Assembly (NCBI GenBank): GCA_033220425.1 | Contig: CM065649.1 | Location: forward strand, 2,542,001 to 2,606,000 | Reading direction: 5' to 3' | DNA from: Lepraria neglecta | Lineage: Eukaryota > Ascomycota > Lecanoromycetes > Lecanorales > Stereocaulaceae | DNA: 64,000 nucleotides | Shown here: positions 1 to 12,800 of the stretch, piece by piece | How positions within the stretch are numbered: the first letter of the stretch is position 1 | Layout of the letters: every line of letters starts with the position of its first letter | Position numbers and translations under genes: made by a program | The notes under the pieces: model-generated | Database searches by the model: none | The model's input: the letters and a program-made list of their open reading frames with translations, nothing else | What the model was told of the DNA's origin: nothing

Positions 1-3000
1 TTAGCGACTTGAGTAGTCTTTGGGTATCTATATAAGGCCCTTCCTTAAGATCTCTAACGGTTTTCCTTGGTATAACTACCTGAATACCTATAACTTGCGA
101 CCCTAGCTATAGTATCGCCTCATCGGCGCGCTTACGTATACTTATATCCTCTATAGACTAAAGTGCCAGCTTGTTCTATAACGTTAGTAATAGCTTAGTA
201 TTTAATAGCGAGGCCCCTTTATAATCTAGGCGTCTAGAAGAAGGATCAGCGGGATTGGTTTTGCCCGCTCTATAGATTATCTCGAAGTTATAAGCTATAA
301 GCTTCAGCGCCCAGCGTGCTTACTATAGCGTTAACTCTTTCAGCTTTATAAATCCCTATAGATTATTATAATCCGTTAGAACCTCTACCGGGAAAAGGCT
401 TCCTTCTAGGTAGTATCGCTACTACTTAAACGCCGTAATAACTATAAGTAATTCTTGGTTATACACTTCATAATTTTGCTTAGCAGGAATCATTTTACGA
501 GACTAGAATGTAACTGGCCGCTAGCTCCCCTAGTCATCCGATTGTAATAGGATACCTGCAATAGCAAAATTCGATGTATCGGTCTTAACCCTGATTTTCT
601 AAGACGGATTGAAATGTTATAGTAGAGGGGCTTCGGTAAACTTCCTACACAGTTATTAGAACGCCGTCTACGCGTTATCGGACTACTCGAGTGGTCCCGT
701 TTTCCTTCCATCCTTACTACCTTTTAGTAGGCTAGTAAGTAGCGCTATAATAGCCGAATAATAATGGATGAAATAACGATAGAAATTCGCAAAGCCTAGG
801 AATACCTGGACTTCTCGATAAGTCTTCGGTGTTAGCCAATCCCCAATTATCTTAACTCTGCGCGTATCTATCTCTATACTAGCGGTAGAGACGATAAAGC
901 CTAAGTACTTAACCCGGGTTATAAAAAACTTATACTTCTTCCGGTTCGTATAGAGTTAGAATTACTAAAGTCTTTGGAGTACTCCTTTGACGTGCCTCTA
1001 GTAGTCCGCTAGGGTTTCCGAAAAAACCAAGATATTATCCAAATATACTATACACGTCATATTAACTAGGCCTATAAGGGCCCGATTAATATACGCTTGA
1101 AAAGTAGTAGGGGTATTCGCTAACCTAAATGGTATAATAAGATATTTAAAGTGACCGTAATACGTACGGAACGCTGTCTTCTATTTATTACTACACTTAA
1201 TTCGGATACGGTAATACGTATCCTTAAGGTCTAACTTTGAGAATACTTTAGCACCGCTTAAGCGGTCTAGTATCTCGGTAATTAGGGGTAATAGATGCCG
1301 ATTCTTGATTATCACCGTATTTAACCCTTAATAATCTACGCAAAGATATAGCCCCCTATCCTTTTTCGGTACGAAAAGTATAGGTACTCCTACCGGCGAA
1401 ATAGAGTAGCGAATCTACTTCTTTCCTAGTATATCGTTAAGGTACCGCCGAAGCTCTATTAACTCCGTCCTCGATAGATTATAGATAGGACTATAAGGTA
1501 GCTCCCTACCGTCTAACTTAATAGCGTAGTCTCCCTGCTTTTATTCAGGTAAGATCCCTACTTTCTTATTTAAGAAGATATCTTTAAACTCCCGTAATTC
1601 AGGAGGAAGGGTTATATCGAACTCGTTAGTCCGAGGCTACTCCGCTATCGTAGCGCCAGCGTAAATTACAGTGAATACTTTCTATTCCTATTACAAAACT
1701 TTGCCAAATTCGGTTAGTCTATCCAGCTATATTAGCCTAGGATTTATTTAGTACCGCTATTGGCGCGCTAGCGTATTAACTATAATACCTAACTTATAAA
1801 GCGCTGGTATCCTGATAATCAAGTCGGGACCCTCCTAGTCTATAGCGTAGAACAAGGAACTATATTCCTTTTCTTGCCCCTAGTTATTAGTAGCTATATA
1901 GCTTAACTGAAACGCCCTATAATAAAAGGCGCCTTATCCGCTTGGCTATACCGGTGTTAGTAAGACAGCGCGTTCTAGCTACAAATTATATTATACCACG
2001 AACCGCTGAGAGACTAAGCTAATCGTCGCCCTAGGGTTAATTAGCCCCTTAACGGGCTGTTGACTACCTAGGAGGATTACTTATCCCGTAAGGTAAAGAG
2101 GTTCTAAGGCTTCTATTCGTCTGTCTTCCCCCGCTTACTTAGCGGTAGCGGGGTACTATCTTTTTTTGACTACACCGCATTAATAGGGGTAAAGCTTAGA
2201 TTATCCCTATAGGGATATTCTGGTTTCTAATACCCCGTCTTACTGTAATAATAATAACTATTATTACGGTAGTCAGGGTCAGCCTTAGGTACTAGATAAG
2301 ACTTAGAATTTCGTCTCCTCTTACTACCTTACTGACGTCCCGCTAGCTCTCCGCTAGCGGACTCAGTTAGAGTACTAGACACCCGTTCTTCTAAAGGCCT
2401 ACCCTTACTACTAGATCTAGGCGTTAATAGGTAACGCTTAAGGTTCTTTTCCTATATAATCGCAAGTACTAAGAGACTATTACGCGTCGTCGGGATACTA
2501 CCGGTACTTAGGATTTTAGACTTTAACTTAGGGCGGAGTTTAGTTAAAAAGCTATTTACCCGGAACTCTTCTAATAGGGGGAGTAATATAGCTTTCTAGT
2601 TCTTCTAGATAAGCTTTAAAGACGGAAACCTTCTGTCCCTACTATTACTTAGCGCTATTTAAGCGCTTATAGGTAAGTAGTTAGTAATTCACTAGGTCTG
2701 CTACTAAATCTAAGAGAAACTAAGAAAAGTTCTTAAAAGAGTAATCGTCTAGCTGTTCCTTCCGAAAGTATTAGCGCTACTATATTACTATATCCCCTTC
2801 TAGGGACTATATATAGTAGAGGATTTTCGCCCTATCGGTAGTGAAATATTCAGGACTTAGGAGGAATTTGATTTCGATATTAGCGAACTAGCGGATATAC
2901 TCTCCTTTACTATTACTATAATAGAGCTATATCTTTTTAGGGCGTATTATCTTTGCTGCTAGTAAGACTAATAGTACCTTACTATTACTAAGCCCCTTAA

Positions 3001-3740
3001 AGTCTTCTATATCGGCTTTAGCTCCTAGTTAAAGCTCTATATTCCGAGCTTCTAACTCCCGGATACGTTTTTCTTCTAATAAGTATTAGTTTTCTACCTT
3101 AAGTTAGGTAATCCTCTACTAGAGTGCCGGAGATAAAAGGGTCGAGTCCGAGGACTCTACTATCGATAGGTTATCGGGGCGTATAGTCTCCGGTTCTAGT
3201 TCTTCTGAAGAGCGCGGTTATCTTACTATAATATCCTACTCCGGGCCTTTAGCCTTAAAGGTTAGAGTAATTAGAACTATAAGGTATACTCCCCGTCAGC
3301 GGGCCGTTATCGCTCTATAAACTAGGCTCCTCGCTAGCGAACCGTTACTGCGCCCTAGGATCTGCGTCCCGCGGGCGCTACGATATCAGACTATAGCTTA
3401 GCTCTTCGCTAGTGTTACGCTACTATATATAAAGGTATTCAAAGACGTAAAGTGGTTATATTACTGGTATAGTATAGATAGTTCTATATTAGAACTAATT
3501 ACTAAGGATCCTTAGGAAAGAAGTGGGCAGACCGCTCCTTAAGCTTCTTCCTGCGGGTAATATATAGCCGCTATTAGGTAGCTAGCGTACTACTAAGAAC
3601 CTAGCTCCTGACAGCTACCAAGTCGGTCGAATATCATTCCGATCTACGCTAGTACTCCGCGCACTAAGAGATATCGGAACAGCTTCACTAACAAGGCAGA
3701 CCCCTTCCAATATGATAGTTAGTATTACACTCAATATTAC
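1..3740 (-). mobile_element. RIP-degraded Ty3/Gypsy LTR retrotransposon, cut by window edge
   Basis: Read on the minus strand, the block gives recognisable gag-pol pieces interrupted by many stops. A zinc-knuckle region lies near 2215-2256. Reverse transcriptase follows with the blocks SPVGVPILFVPKKD and CVDY (about 1320-1410) and the active-site box YLDN at 1034-1045 inside CIVYLDNILVFS. Connection-domain sequence TRVKYLGFIVST and FLGFANFYRYF lies at about 770-910, and coding-like sequence continues left to position 1, where the element leaves the window. The gag side ends somewhere near 3.7 kb. No LTR could be identified, so the right boundary is approximate. Stops and Cys/His-to-Tyr changes are all transition type, as RIP produces. 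It is a non-functional relic with a CCHC knuckle, unlike the two chromodomain elements further right. The class assignment is secure; the exact clade is not. Confidence 0.85.
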
Positions 3741-6700
3741 CGATATGATATTTATATCCTAGAATCCCGCTATAAAGACCTAGCTAATACTACCCGCCGC
3801 TTTTCCTAACCTAGATTCGTCTTCTCTAATAAATCCAAATACTATCGCCGCTATAGAGGATATAGTTCCGCTAACTTAATATATATCCGCTAGTAGAGAT
3901 TCTCTTTATAGGACGTATTATAAATGGAAGGAGATATCTAATCGTTATTAACTAAGTCGAAGAACTAATTCAATCGGTTAAGCTGATAACGTAACTCTAT
4001 ATCCTACCTATATAACTTAAGAGCCGGCGGCAAAGTATATATTATTAATACGAATCTAGTGAGTCCGGCTCCGTATATATTTATTAATAGATACTCGAGT
4101 AGGTAGTATCTAAGGTCTTAAGGTCCCGGGCTAATGGGGCGGAGGCGGCGTATACTCGTCGAGGATATAGAAGAAACGGCGATATTCGTTATGCGTAGGA
4201 GAACTATAGCTAGAGATATAGTCCTGGTAGCAACCTGTTCGAAAAGGTAGGAAAATTTTGTTCGACTCGGATAGACTTTTATCCAACTCGGCTAAGTTTC
4301 TATCTAACTTAGTTAATAGTCTTTAAGCTAACTCGATTTTATATTAATATTATATTAATTAAAACAACACGATAATAACACGCTAAAGAAGCCTATCCCT
4401 TTCTGAAAACCTTCGCCTTCTTCCCCTAAGAACCTCGCCCGTCTAGCTACCTATAACTAGCTATATCATCGTAGATTATACTCCTTAATACCTTATACTA
4501 CCTCGTTACTAGTAAAGACCTATATATATATTAGATAGATAATAGAGATCTTCTAATAATAGCTAAGATAAAGGGAGAATAACTAGTAGCTACTAGAAAA
4601 GCCTAGGAGACTAAAGCGAATAAGCGAAAGGTATAATTCGAACTAAGTAACTTATTCTATATATTAATATATTAGTAGATTAAGGCTATTAAAGAAAAGT
4701 AGCTAGAACCTGAGAGAAGTACTAAAGGGGACGACGGAGTAGTAGAGCCTAGGAAACGTCGAAGACGTAATAGTAACCTTAGCGAGGATATCTCTAAAAA
4801 AATATAAAGAAGAGGTCTCTTTAAAGATAACTAGCGTCGAGGATATTAAAATATCTTCTAATAACCCTATAACTAGCCCTGTAAAGAGACTAGTGCCTAC
4901 TATTATTATAGGGGTATAACTTCTCTATACTCCTATATTCGGTCCGTTAGATAACTCTATATTTAGGAGATAGAAAAGATAGGCTTCTCTATTATAAATA
5001 CGATTAGTATATAATAATAGATATAACCTATTGACCGTACAGCGTAAATAGACGCGGCTATCGACGTCTAGAATCGATACCGTATTATAAAGCAATACGA
5101 GTATTACCCAAAAGAAGACCGTAAGTTACCTATCGATGTTACGCATATATTTAATACGCTAATATAGAAAGAAGGAAACAATATAGAACTATATAATAAA
5201 ACGAGGTCCTTAAGGGAATATAGATACTAGGAACTACCTACGCAGCTCGGTAAATAATAAATTAGAGACGCGTATTCATTAAATATAGCTGAAATAGCCG
5301 ATGGTGCAGGAATAATAAAACCGAACATCTTTATATATAGAGTAGAATGGCTAGCGTACCGGATAACCTACCTAGACGCCCCAATAGATAATAACTAATA
5401 AGTTTAAATCTACTAGTAAGAAATATCGAAAATCAAGAGAGAATCTAATCAGCAGACGGAAGGATGAATTAATAGTATATTTACCTTAGTATATAGGTCT
5501 TATAATAACTAATCGTTATAGTCGGTATAATATAAGCAGCGACAGCTAACCCGCACCGCACTACCTATACGGCGCAAGCGGCCGAATTCTAGTACCGCGA
5601 CCACGGGACGATTATCTAATCCTAATAATCGGGTTCTATTATCTAAAAAGACAAGGCCTAGACTATTATCGACTTCGTTGCCTATACCTATATATATATT
5701 AGATATTGAATCTAAAGATAACTATAAGGAGGTAACCGCGGAGGAGGCGACGGGACCTATCGCTTAGGGTAGTTCTAGGCGTCGCTAAGCGCAAAGATAC
5801 CAATCCTTACGGGAATATTAATATATTTTCTACGCAACGAAGCCTATATTCCTCTCTAAGATTATAGGCAGTAATGATACTAATAGCCTATTACCGTAGC
5901 TAGAATATAACCCGGTAGCTCTAAGTAACCTTATAATAAGAATATAGAGAGAATAGAAGGCTAAGCTCTAAAGAACGAAGGGGCCTCAAGTTATCGGCGA
6001 TCTAGATACCTTAGGTAATATACTAACTCCTAAAGAAGCTCGCAAGGTTATTACTCCTAAACCCCTACCTATTTATATAACGCCGCGTAATAGCTAATAT
6101 CTTTGTAGCTTATAGATAGCCTAAGCGAATTCAGAAGTTTTATAATAAGGAAAATAAGATTAACTATTAAAATAGTAGTAGAATAGCTATATCTAATAGT
6201 CGAGGACCGGAAGAATAATATATCGAACCTACTATTTAATATGCGATTTACTTTCGCGGATCTAGAGAAAGGTATAAGTATTCTTCTTTCCTAAACAAGA
6301 ATAAAATATATAGCTAACAGGTCTAAGATAAGGGTTATTTTCTAGCACTAATAATTATAATAAGTCTATATCACGTTTTTTCCCCTAATAGAATAAGCGC
6401 TATTAGACTCAGGTATAAGAGTATAGATCTATAGAAACCTTTACCTACTAGTGCTATTATTTTCGTTATAACAGCGCTTTATTATATATTCGAAGAATAC
6501 GAATATAGCTCCCGTAGGATCAAGAGATAGGATAGTATATTAGTTAGTAGTAAGTTAACCTAATACTCGAAGAATAACCTATATACTAATAATACCTTAA
6601 GCTATATTCGAATATATAATAGAGGTATAGTATAATATAGGTGAAATCAAAACGCGGATAGTTATAGGACTACTTTATCGTCGAATAATAGACTACTACT

Positions 6701-7372
6701 ATACAAATAGACATAGTAAGAACCATCGACTACTAGTTACTAATACGTTCAAGGATTCCCTAGAAGATCTAAAAAATTAACCGGACCTTCAGAGCGTTCT
6801 AGAGGAGATAGGAATAAATAATACTAGTATAATAGGCTAAGAAGAAGAGTACGGAAATAATAAAGAATATACGGTATATATAAGAAGCGATTATAGGTAT
6901 ATATTATCGGCTAATACTGAAATCAAGGCTAAAGAACTATCTCCCGAGGAGGGTCTCAACGAGACTAATTCAGAGTTTAGAAACCAGGATAGTTTTTTCG
7001 CTTCCCTTACCTTTAGTAATAATTCAGCGGAGATAATAGATATCTAGGTATTTTTAATATAGGACTTCGAGCGTATATAGAAGGAGGCCGGCCTATAAGT
7101 AGATAAGAGTCTTTGGGAAGAGGATTATATTATAGATATTAAAGAGTAGAGTAGGTCGGTAGAGAGGTGGATTATAGAGGATAAAATAGTATATCTGAAT
7201 ATTATTCTAATAGGAGAAGAACCTGAGGACTAGGCTACTAAGGATACTGCGGAGGGGATAGAGAATAGATCGATAGAGTATAAAGCTTAGGCAGGAGGAA
7301 GCCTGACGGAATCAAGCTGTTAGCAATCGAATATATAGCTATTAAACGTATAATATAAAAATGATTATCGCA
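3741..7372. other. RIP-degraded AT-rich repeat block of unresolved class
   Basis: No intact gene is present. The composition is extreme: TpA steps dominate and CpA/TpG are nearly absent, so this was repetitive DNA exposed to RIP. Plus-strand reading frames look coding-like in places but are full of TAG/TAA. At 6397-6414 one frame reads ALLDSG followed by x-R-V, which resembles the active-site loop of a retropepsin (usually DTG or DSG followed by A-x-V). That is the only hint of class, so an LTR retrotransposon gag/protease relic is possible but unproven. No terminal repeats were recognised at either end. Confidence 0.4.
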
Positions 7373-7870
7373 TTATCTTTTAAAATCGCCTAGCTCGGAT
7401 AATACTACCTGCAGGTTAATTCTAGATAAGATGTCCGACTCGAACATACCTACTACAGCGGAGGATATATCCGAACTATCCGACTCGGATGACTTCTTAT
7501 CTACTAATATTGTCGATATACTACCTGAGCGCACATGTTTCGCATTCTGGAACAAATGCGCAATGGTGGCGTTGGTCCACGAAAGCAACTTTTGATGCTG
7601 ATGTTGTAGGCGCCCAGCGTAGCAATTTGAGGTTGCAGATGCTGCTGTCGGCAACCTCGAGTTGCTGATTTGGCTGATTTCTCGGTCCGCAATCGATATG
7701 GGATGTAGACCCTAATCGCTATACGGCCTGCTAATAGCGCAAAACTAGCTGTAACGCTAATGATATAATCTTTTGGGAAAGCGCGATGCGGAGCTTGAGT
7801 TAGCAGTCGGTTTTCTATCATTTACTACCAAAATTATAGTTCCAGGAAGGGCCTTCTTAAGGCGACTTTT
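7373..7870. other. Patch of near-normal base composition inside the RIP island
   Basis: From about 7500 to 7870 CpA and TpG steps reappear and the TpA excess drops, in contrast to both sides. Two overlapping minus-strand frames of about 93 and 105 codons are open here. One contains an acidic Ser/Asp-rich stretch and neither resembles a family I know. It could be a late insertion that escaped RIP, or the leader of the tyrosine-recombinase element. The remaining 7871-8589 is again RIP-like and holds only unreadable coding remnants, possibly the N-terminus of the recombinase. Confidence 0.3.
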
Positions 7871-8589
7871 TGATGTAATTCGGAGATAAATGGCTATCCT
7901 ATATATCACCGCAGCTATAAAGGCTAATCTACTATAGTAGTATACCTTCCTAAAGGACTAGAATGGCCTTAAACTACTACGTCACGTCGTTAGTTAACTA
8001 TTATAGTATATATAGACTAACGCCTCTAGGAGGCTTGGTATAGAGGACTATATTCTTAATTACCTAGCCTATTTATACTCGGTCCAGGACGTCTTTAGTA
8101 TACCGGTTACTATATACTATTATTATAAAGATATATAATTTAAAGAAATAAAAGCTATTCTTCACGCGATATAACTATAGTTAGAATAACTCCGGGGATC
8201 AAAATTAACCCTTTATTACGATAATAATACCTGTATCTATAGGCTATATAAATCCTCGATCCGTGGACTAGCTATAGCCCTACTAAGGGATATAGCTATG
8301 CTTACGGCTAGATATGACATCTATTTGGTTCCGGAATAGATCCTAATAGGAGCCAACTAACTGGCTAATAACCTCTTGCGATTCCGATATTGAAAAATCG
8401 CTGATAGATACCCTCAGCTAGGTTACCTAGCTATATCCCCGCCGAGTCAGGGCGGGACCTACTATAATCTTAGTACAGTTAGACCGTACTGCTACGAGAA
8501 GCTACTCGACTTCTATAGTAGAGGTTAGTAATAAAAACCTGAAAAACGTATACTATACCAACGCAGTTATATATCACCTATTATATACT

Positions 8590-9009
8590 TAGGGGGAGTA
8601 TACCTCCCTTCCTAGCGATAGTGAACTTATTAGCTAGTTAGATAGTAGATCTTAGCACAAAACGGGTCAAGGTAAAGATAGTTAAGGCCTACTTGACAGG
8701 CGTTAGATCAACGTATATGGATATAGGCTATAGGGGCCTCGTAGTATTTTATAACCTATAATTAGAACGTATAATAGCAGGTATACGACGCCTATAGGGC
8801 GAGGCCGGGATAAAAGAAAGACGTCCTATTACTAAGGATCTACTCCTATAAATCCTCCCTTATTTTAACCAGTATAACGAGACTAGTTTAATATTATATA
8901 CGGCCTTTTACCTTGTATTCGCCGTATTCCTCTATATAGGGGAGTTTACCTATACCGCAAAAGATCGCAATAATCACGAATTCAGCTAGTAGTTCCTAAC
9001 TTATCGCTC
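8590..9009 (+). pseudogene. Tyrosine recombinase of a mobile element, N-terminal/central part (split gene)
   Basis: The plus-strand frame, read through several stops, gives a core-binding-like region (KIVKAYLTGVRSTYMDIGY, then LERIIAGIRRL and RRPITKDLLL). It continues into the start of a catalytic domain (FYLVFAVFLYIGEFTY). This is the pattern of fungal YR-element recombinases (Crypton/Ngaro-type 'DNA breaking-rejoining enzymes'). In the family the segment normally reads FLRIGEF, where R is catalytic Arg I; here it is Tyr. The frame stops at 9009 with FLTYRS and resumes at 23398 with VRLYKNYLELTLP, so the two parts belong to one gene interrupted by the LTR retrotransposon at 9010-23392. The true start is not readable. 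Family-level call is confident; whether it is Crypton or Ngaro/DIRS-like is open. Confidence 0.75.
9005..9009. repeat. Target-site duplication CGCTC, left copy (outer element)
   Basis: CGCTC immediately precedes the left LTR of the outer retrotransposon and is repeated exactly at 23393-23397 after its right LTR. Five bases is the usual duplication of Ty3/Gypsy integrases. Removing the element plus one copy restores a continuous recombinase reading frame across the junction. Confidence 0.93.
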
Positions 9010-9155
9010 TGTCACGAAATTGCTTAACGCGTAAGCATCTTGCCAAGCGAACTAGTACTATAGCAGTTTAGCCTAGCAGTAGAAAACTAAGCTTCGCTCG
9101 CTAAGAATAGGGCAAGTTTTCTACTACCATAATTATTCAGTCCTATACCATAATA
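9010..9155 (+). repeat. Left (5') LTR of outer element, 146 bp
   Basis: Starts TGTCACGAAATTGC and ends ...CCATAATA; the right copy starts TGTTACGAAATTGC and ends ...CTATAACA. The terminal CA is mutated to TA here, one of ten transition differences between the copies. Both copies carry the motif CTTGCCAAGCG, also present in the inner element LTR. Confidence 0.93.
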
Positions 9156-9382
9156 ATATAGTAGTAATAGGTCCCTTTGGTGCCAATTGACAGCCAAATA
9201 TCTACCAGGAGTTCCTCCACTAAGGAGCTTCCTAGAGTTACTAGGAGAATTATACCTTCCGATTAGTATCACCCCAATAAATCTTCCAAGTCTTAATAAG
9301 CCCGCAGCGTTATTTCTATACTATACTACTTCTCTAAGACACTAGTGTCTTAGTATCGACGACTCAATTATACAGAACTCCC

Positions 9383-9400
9383 CGTCACCGCTCGGTGACG
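9383..9400. repeat. Perfect 8-bp inverted repeat with 2-nt loop in outer element leader
   Basis: CGTCACCG - CT - CGGTGACG lies in the untranslated leader of the outer element, 8 bp from where the inner element inserted. In RNA it would form a GC-rich hairpin. It keeps CpA and TpG steps in otherwise RIP-depleted DNA. Function unknown; a packaging or dimerisation hairpin is one possibility. Confidence 0.6.
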
Positions 9401-9403
9401 ATT

Positions 9404-9408
9404 CGACG
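9404..9408. repeat. Target-site duplication CGACG, left copy (inner element)
   Basis: CGACG directly precedes the left LTR of the inner element and is repeated exactly at 16600-16604. It shows that the inner element inserted into the leader of the outer element. Confidence 0.93.
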
Positions 9409-9537
9409 TGTCAAGGACAAGGAGCTTTCTATGCAATTGAATGATTAATTGGTTGAATGTTCTAAGCAAGAGAAGCTTGCTCAGCTAAAAGCTACTTGCC
9501 AAGCGCCAAGCGCTTACTAAGCGCCGAATTCTTAACA
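9409..9537 (-). repeat. Left LTR of inner element (3' LTR in its own orientation), 129 bp
   Basis: Begins TGTCAAGGACAAGGAGC and ends GAATTCTTAACA on the plus strand. It matches 16471-16599 except for three G/A transitions (about 98 percent identity). The AAGCGC-rich segment CCAAGCGCCAAGCGC lies near its right end. Confidence 0.94.
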
Positions 9538-9839
9538 AATGCCGGTAATAAAAAAGACATCGGCGTCCTCGTCGATAACAAGCTAAATATACTCGTTAAG
9601 AAGCAAATACTAGTAAGGAATTACCTGATAAGGAACCAGCTAATAAGACTCTTCGGGCCCTCCGAAGCCATTAATCTATATATCTCCTTGGTCAAGACTT
9701 CTTAGGCCGCCCGTATTTCTTCGGCACTACTAAAGAAGGTATCTTCTAGGATTCCTTCGCATCGTCTTTTCAATGGTATCGATTCGGCTCTAGTAACAAC
9801 TAGGCGTGTTTCTTATATTCGTCGACGAGCCTCTAAGCG

Positions 9840-12800
9840 TCTCCGAGAAGCTTAATATTCATCTATTTATCGTACTAAGTACTATAACCCTTCCACTTGA
9901 CAAGGTACTCTATAGCGAAACCACGACCTTTCCTGATAGAGCGCTTATTAAGGAGCTTCTTGATTTCGTATAACTTCTAGTCGGTAGTATCGCCTTCGAC
10001 GAAGATAGATAGGGGCTCTTCTAGACGTACTCGCCGAAAAGGATCTACCTTAGGATTTATATATGGTTCGAGCTGTGCTACTATAAAGACATGGTGAATC
10101 TTCTAATACTCAGGAATACCGAGTCGGTAAGCTAATCTGCTAACCTTTTCTAGAACCTTGAAGGGGCTAACGAACTGCTACCCGTATTTCTTGCCAGTGA
10201 CTTTGGTCGCTAGTATATTATACCCGTAATATAGCCGTAGCAGCGTATATTCGCCAACTCTAAAGAACTGGGGCTGATATCTTCTGTTATAGTATAGCTT
10301 CAAATTCATTTGGGCGAAGGCGATAGTATCCGCGGCTTCTAGTCGAGCGATATCTTTAGGTAGGACTTTTTTGTTATAGGCTCCGAGGTCAAGCGGCTAG
10401 TTTAGCATAAATCCATAGGCAACCTTATTCAGTAACTTCCTAGTTACTACCGAGACAGCGTTATTATAACTTACTTGAATAGTAGGTATCGTTAGTAGCT
10501 ATAATTCAACGCTGTCAAGCGTTAATATCCAGAACCTGATAGTAACCTCTACGGTTTGGTTTGTGCGCTTACTTATACCGTTAGTCTATAGATAATATAC
10601 TATCGAATAAAGTAATCTAATACTAAGCTTTATAAATAGAGCTTTCTAAAGATCACTAAGGAACTTATAATTACGGTCTAAGATAATAATCTTAGGAAGT
10701 CCCTAGTTAATCTTTCGTAGACGTCGAAGTAGCCGTACTACCTAATCCTCTGCCGAGAAATTTGACTTGCTAGGAATTAATATAATTTTCCGAGAGAATT
10801 TATCTGTTACTAATATAAGGATATTATATCCTTTTATTAATAACGGTAGAGTAAGGATAAAGTCGATTATTAGAGTATAGAAGGGAATAGGTAGGGTTAG
10901 GATCGGCTGGAGCGAACTGTAAGGTAAATACCGACAAGTTTAGAATAACTAATACTAGGGGCAGTACTAAAGAAATTCTCGGAGATGATTTATAAGCTTA
11001 CGTATATACTATTATCGAGAGATACTCTCGTAGTATTTAGCAAAGCCTAGGTAACTCCCGGAATAAGCGATTTCTAGGAAGGCCTTAATACAAGATCTCG
11101 GAACGCAGAGACGATCTGGTAAGAAGGTATAGTTACCCGTAGCGGCGTTAATCTTCTAGATAAGGCCTTAGGGATCCCGGATAAAAGGAAGCTGAGCGGC
11201 GTCCTCGCCGGTATTCTTATTAGAATCAAGAGTATCGATTATCTTCCGCCAGGATTTATCAGCCTAGTATCCATCGAGAATCTATTATCGTAACTCTAGA
11301 CTGAGCTCAATAAGTGCCGAAGTCGTGTAGGCATAGCTATATAAGATGTCGAGCTGTCCTTCCGTAGTGTCTCGGTCTATTATTATAGCAGCGTAGAGAC
11401 GTAATAAGGTATCAGGCACCACATATTATTTGCCAGGCTTGTAACGGAATTCTAGACTTCTAAAACGCTGGATATATTCCGAAGCTCGAATAAGGCGAAG
11501 GTTCAGCTTAGCAGTACTCGACGTTAATATGGTCGTCTACTTAGTAATACCTAGAGCAGCACTATAATCCATATATATAACGGTCTTCGGCGCTGACTCG
11601 ACTATATATCGGGTCTTACTAAGAACCCAAATAATGCCAGCGAGCTCAAGTTCGGTAGGCCAATACCTTATCTCGGTATCCTTAAGAAGACGACTAAGAA
11701 ATAGAATAGGCTGCAGCTGGGAGCGCGCTGGATATGTATCGGCGTGGATATAGCCTGTAATATGGTAGACTATAGCGCCGAAGCCGAATTCCTTACTAGC
11801 ATCAAGATCAATATATAGAGCTTATTTGTCGTCGAAGTAGGCAAGAAATAACAGCGTCGAAAGTACCTTTTGCAGGGAGTTAAAAGCTTCTATCTCTACA
11901 GTACTTAGCTCGCCAAGATGGTTCTTCTATATAAAGTTCCTTCTTTTATCTCCGAATTTCGGTAAGGTTAACAGTATAGTAGTTTTACGGTCGTGTAATA
12001 GCTTTACGATTACCGTATAATGCGGTATATAGTTACGCAGCTAACCGGTCATTCCTAGGTACGTCTCTAGTTATAACAAAGTCGTAGGAAACGACAGTTT
12101 CGAGATAGTATAGAGCTTGTCTTCGGTAGTCTATAGGCCTAAGGAATCGACCTTCTAGCCGAGCAGCTGGACTGAAGGATATACGAGGAATGCTTTCGCT
12201 AGATTCACCGAGATTCCTGAGTCTATAAATAGCTTGAACAGCGTACGTAGATACTTAAGGTAGTCTTATAGGGTTCGAGAAAAAACGATAACGTCGTCTA
12301 CGTAGGCCTTAGCGAAATCCCGGAAGCGGTATAAAAGCCTATCGATCTGTCTCTGTATATAGGCTAGGGAATTCTTATAGCCCATAACAGCGATATTAAA
12401 TATCTCCTGTCCTTAGTAGCTGACAACGGTAAGGCGGTAATAGTCTTTAGGATATACTCGCTATTAGTAAAAGAAACTGGCGCAATCGATAACGCTAATA
12501 TAGCGATAGTTCTTAACAGCAGAGATTATATCTAACTGTAGAGGTAGCGGATATATATCGGTCTAAGTGACTGTATTCAGGCCTCGAATGTCTACGATAG
12601 CTCTTCCTTTCCTAGTTCCGTCTGGCAGGGTTTTCCAGACCACGAACACCGGGAAACTAAACGGCGTAGATTCCGAAGTCCAGCTAAGGCGTCCCTGTTC
12701 GTGAAGTTTATCGAAAGTCTTATCGATAACCTTCTTAGACTTACTACTTAGTAGGTAGACACGAACCGTCTTAGGAGCGCGTTCTTCCCAGTTAGATTTC

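Noticed and set aside
9496-9705. 69-codon plus frame at the left end of the inner element
   Set aside because: Begins inside the LTR and runs antisense to the element; not a gene.
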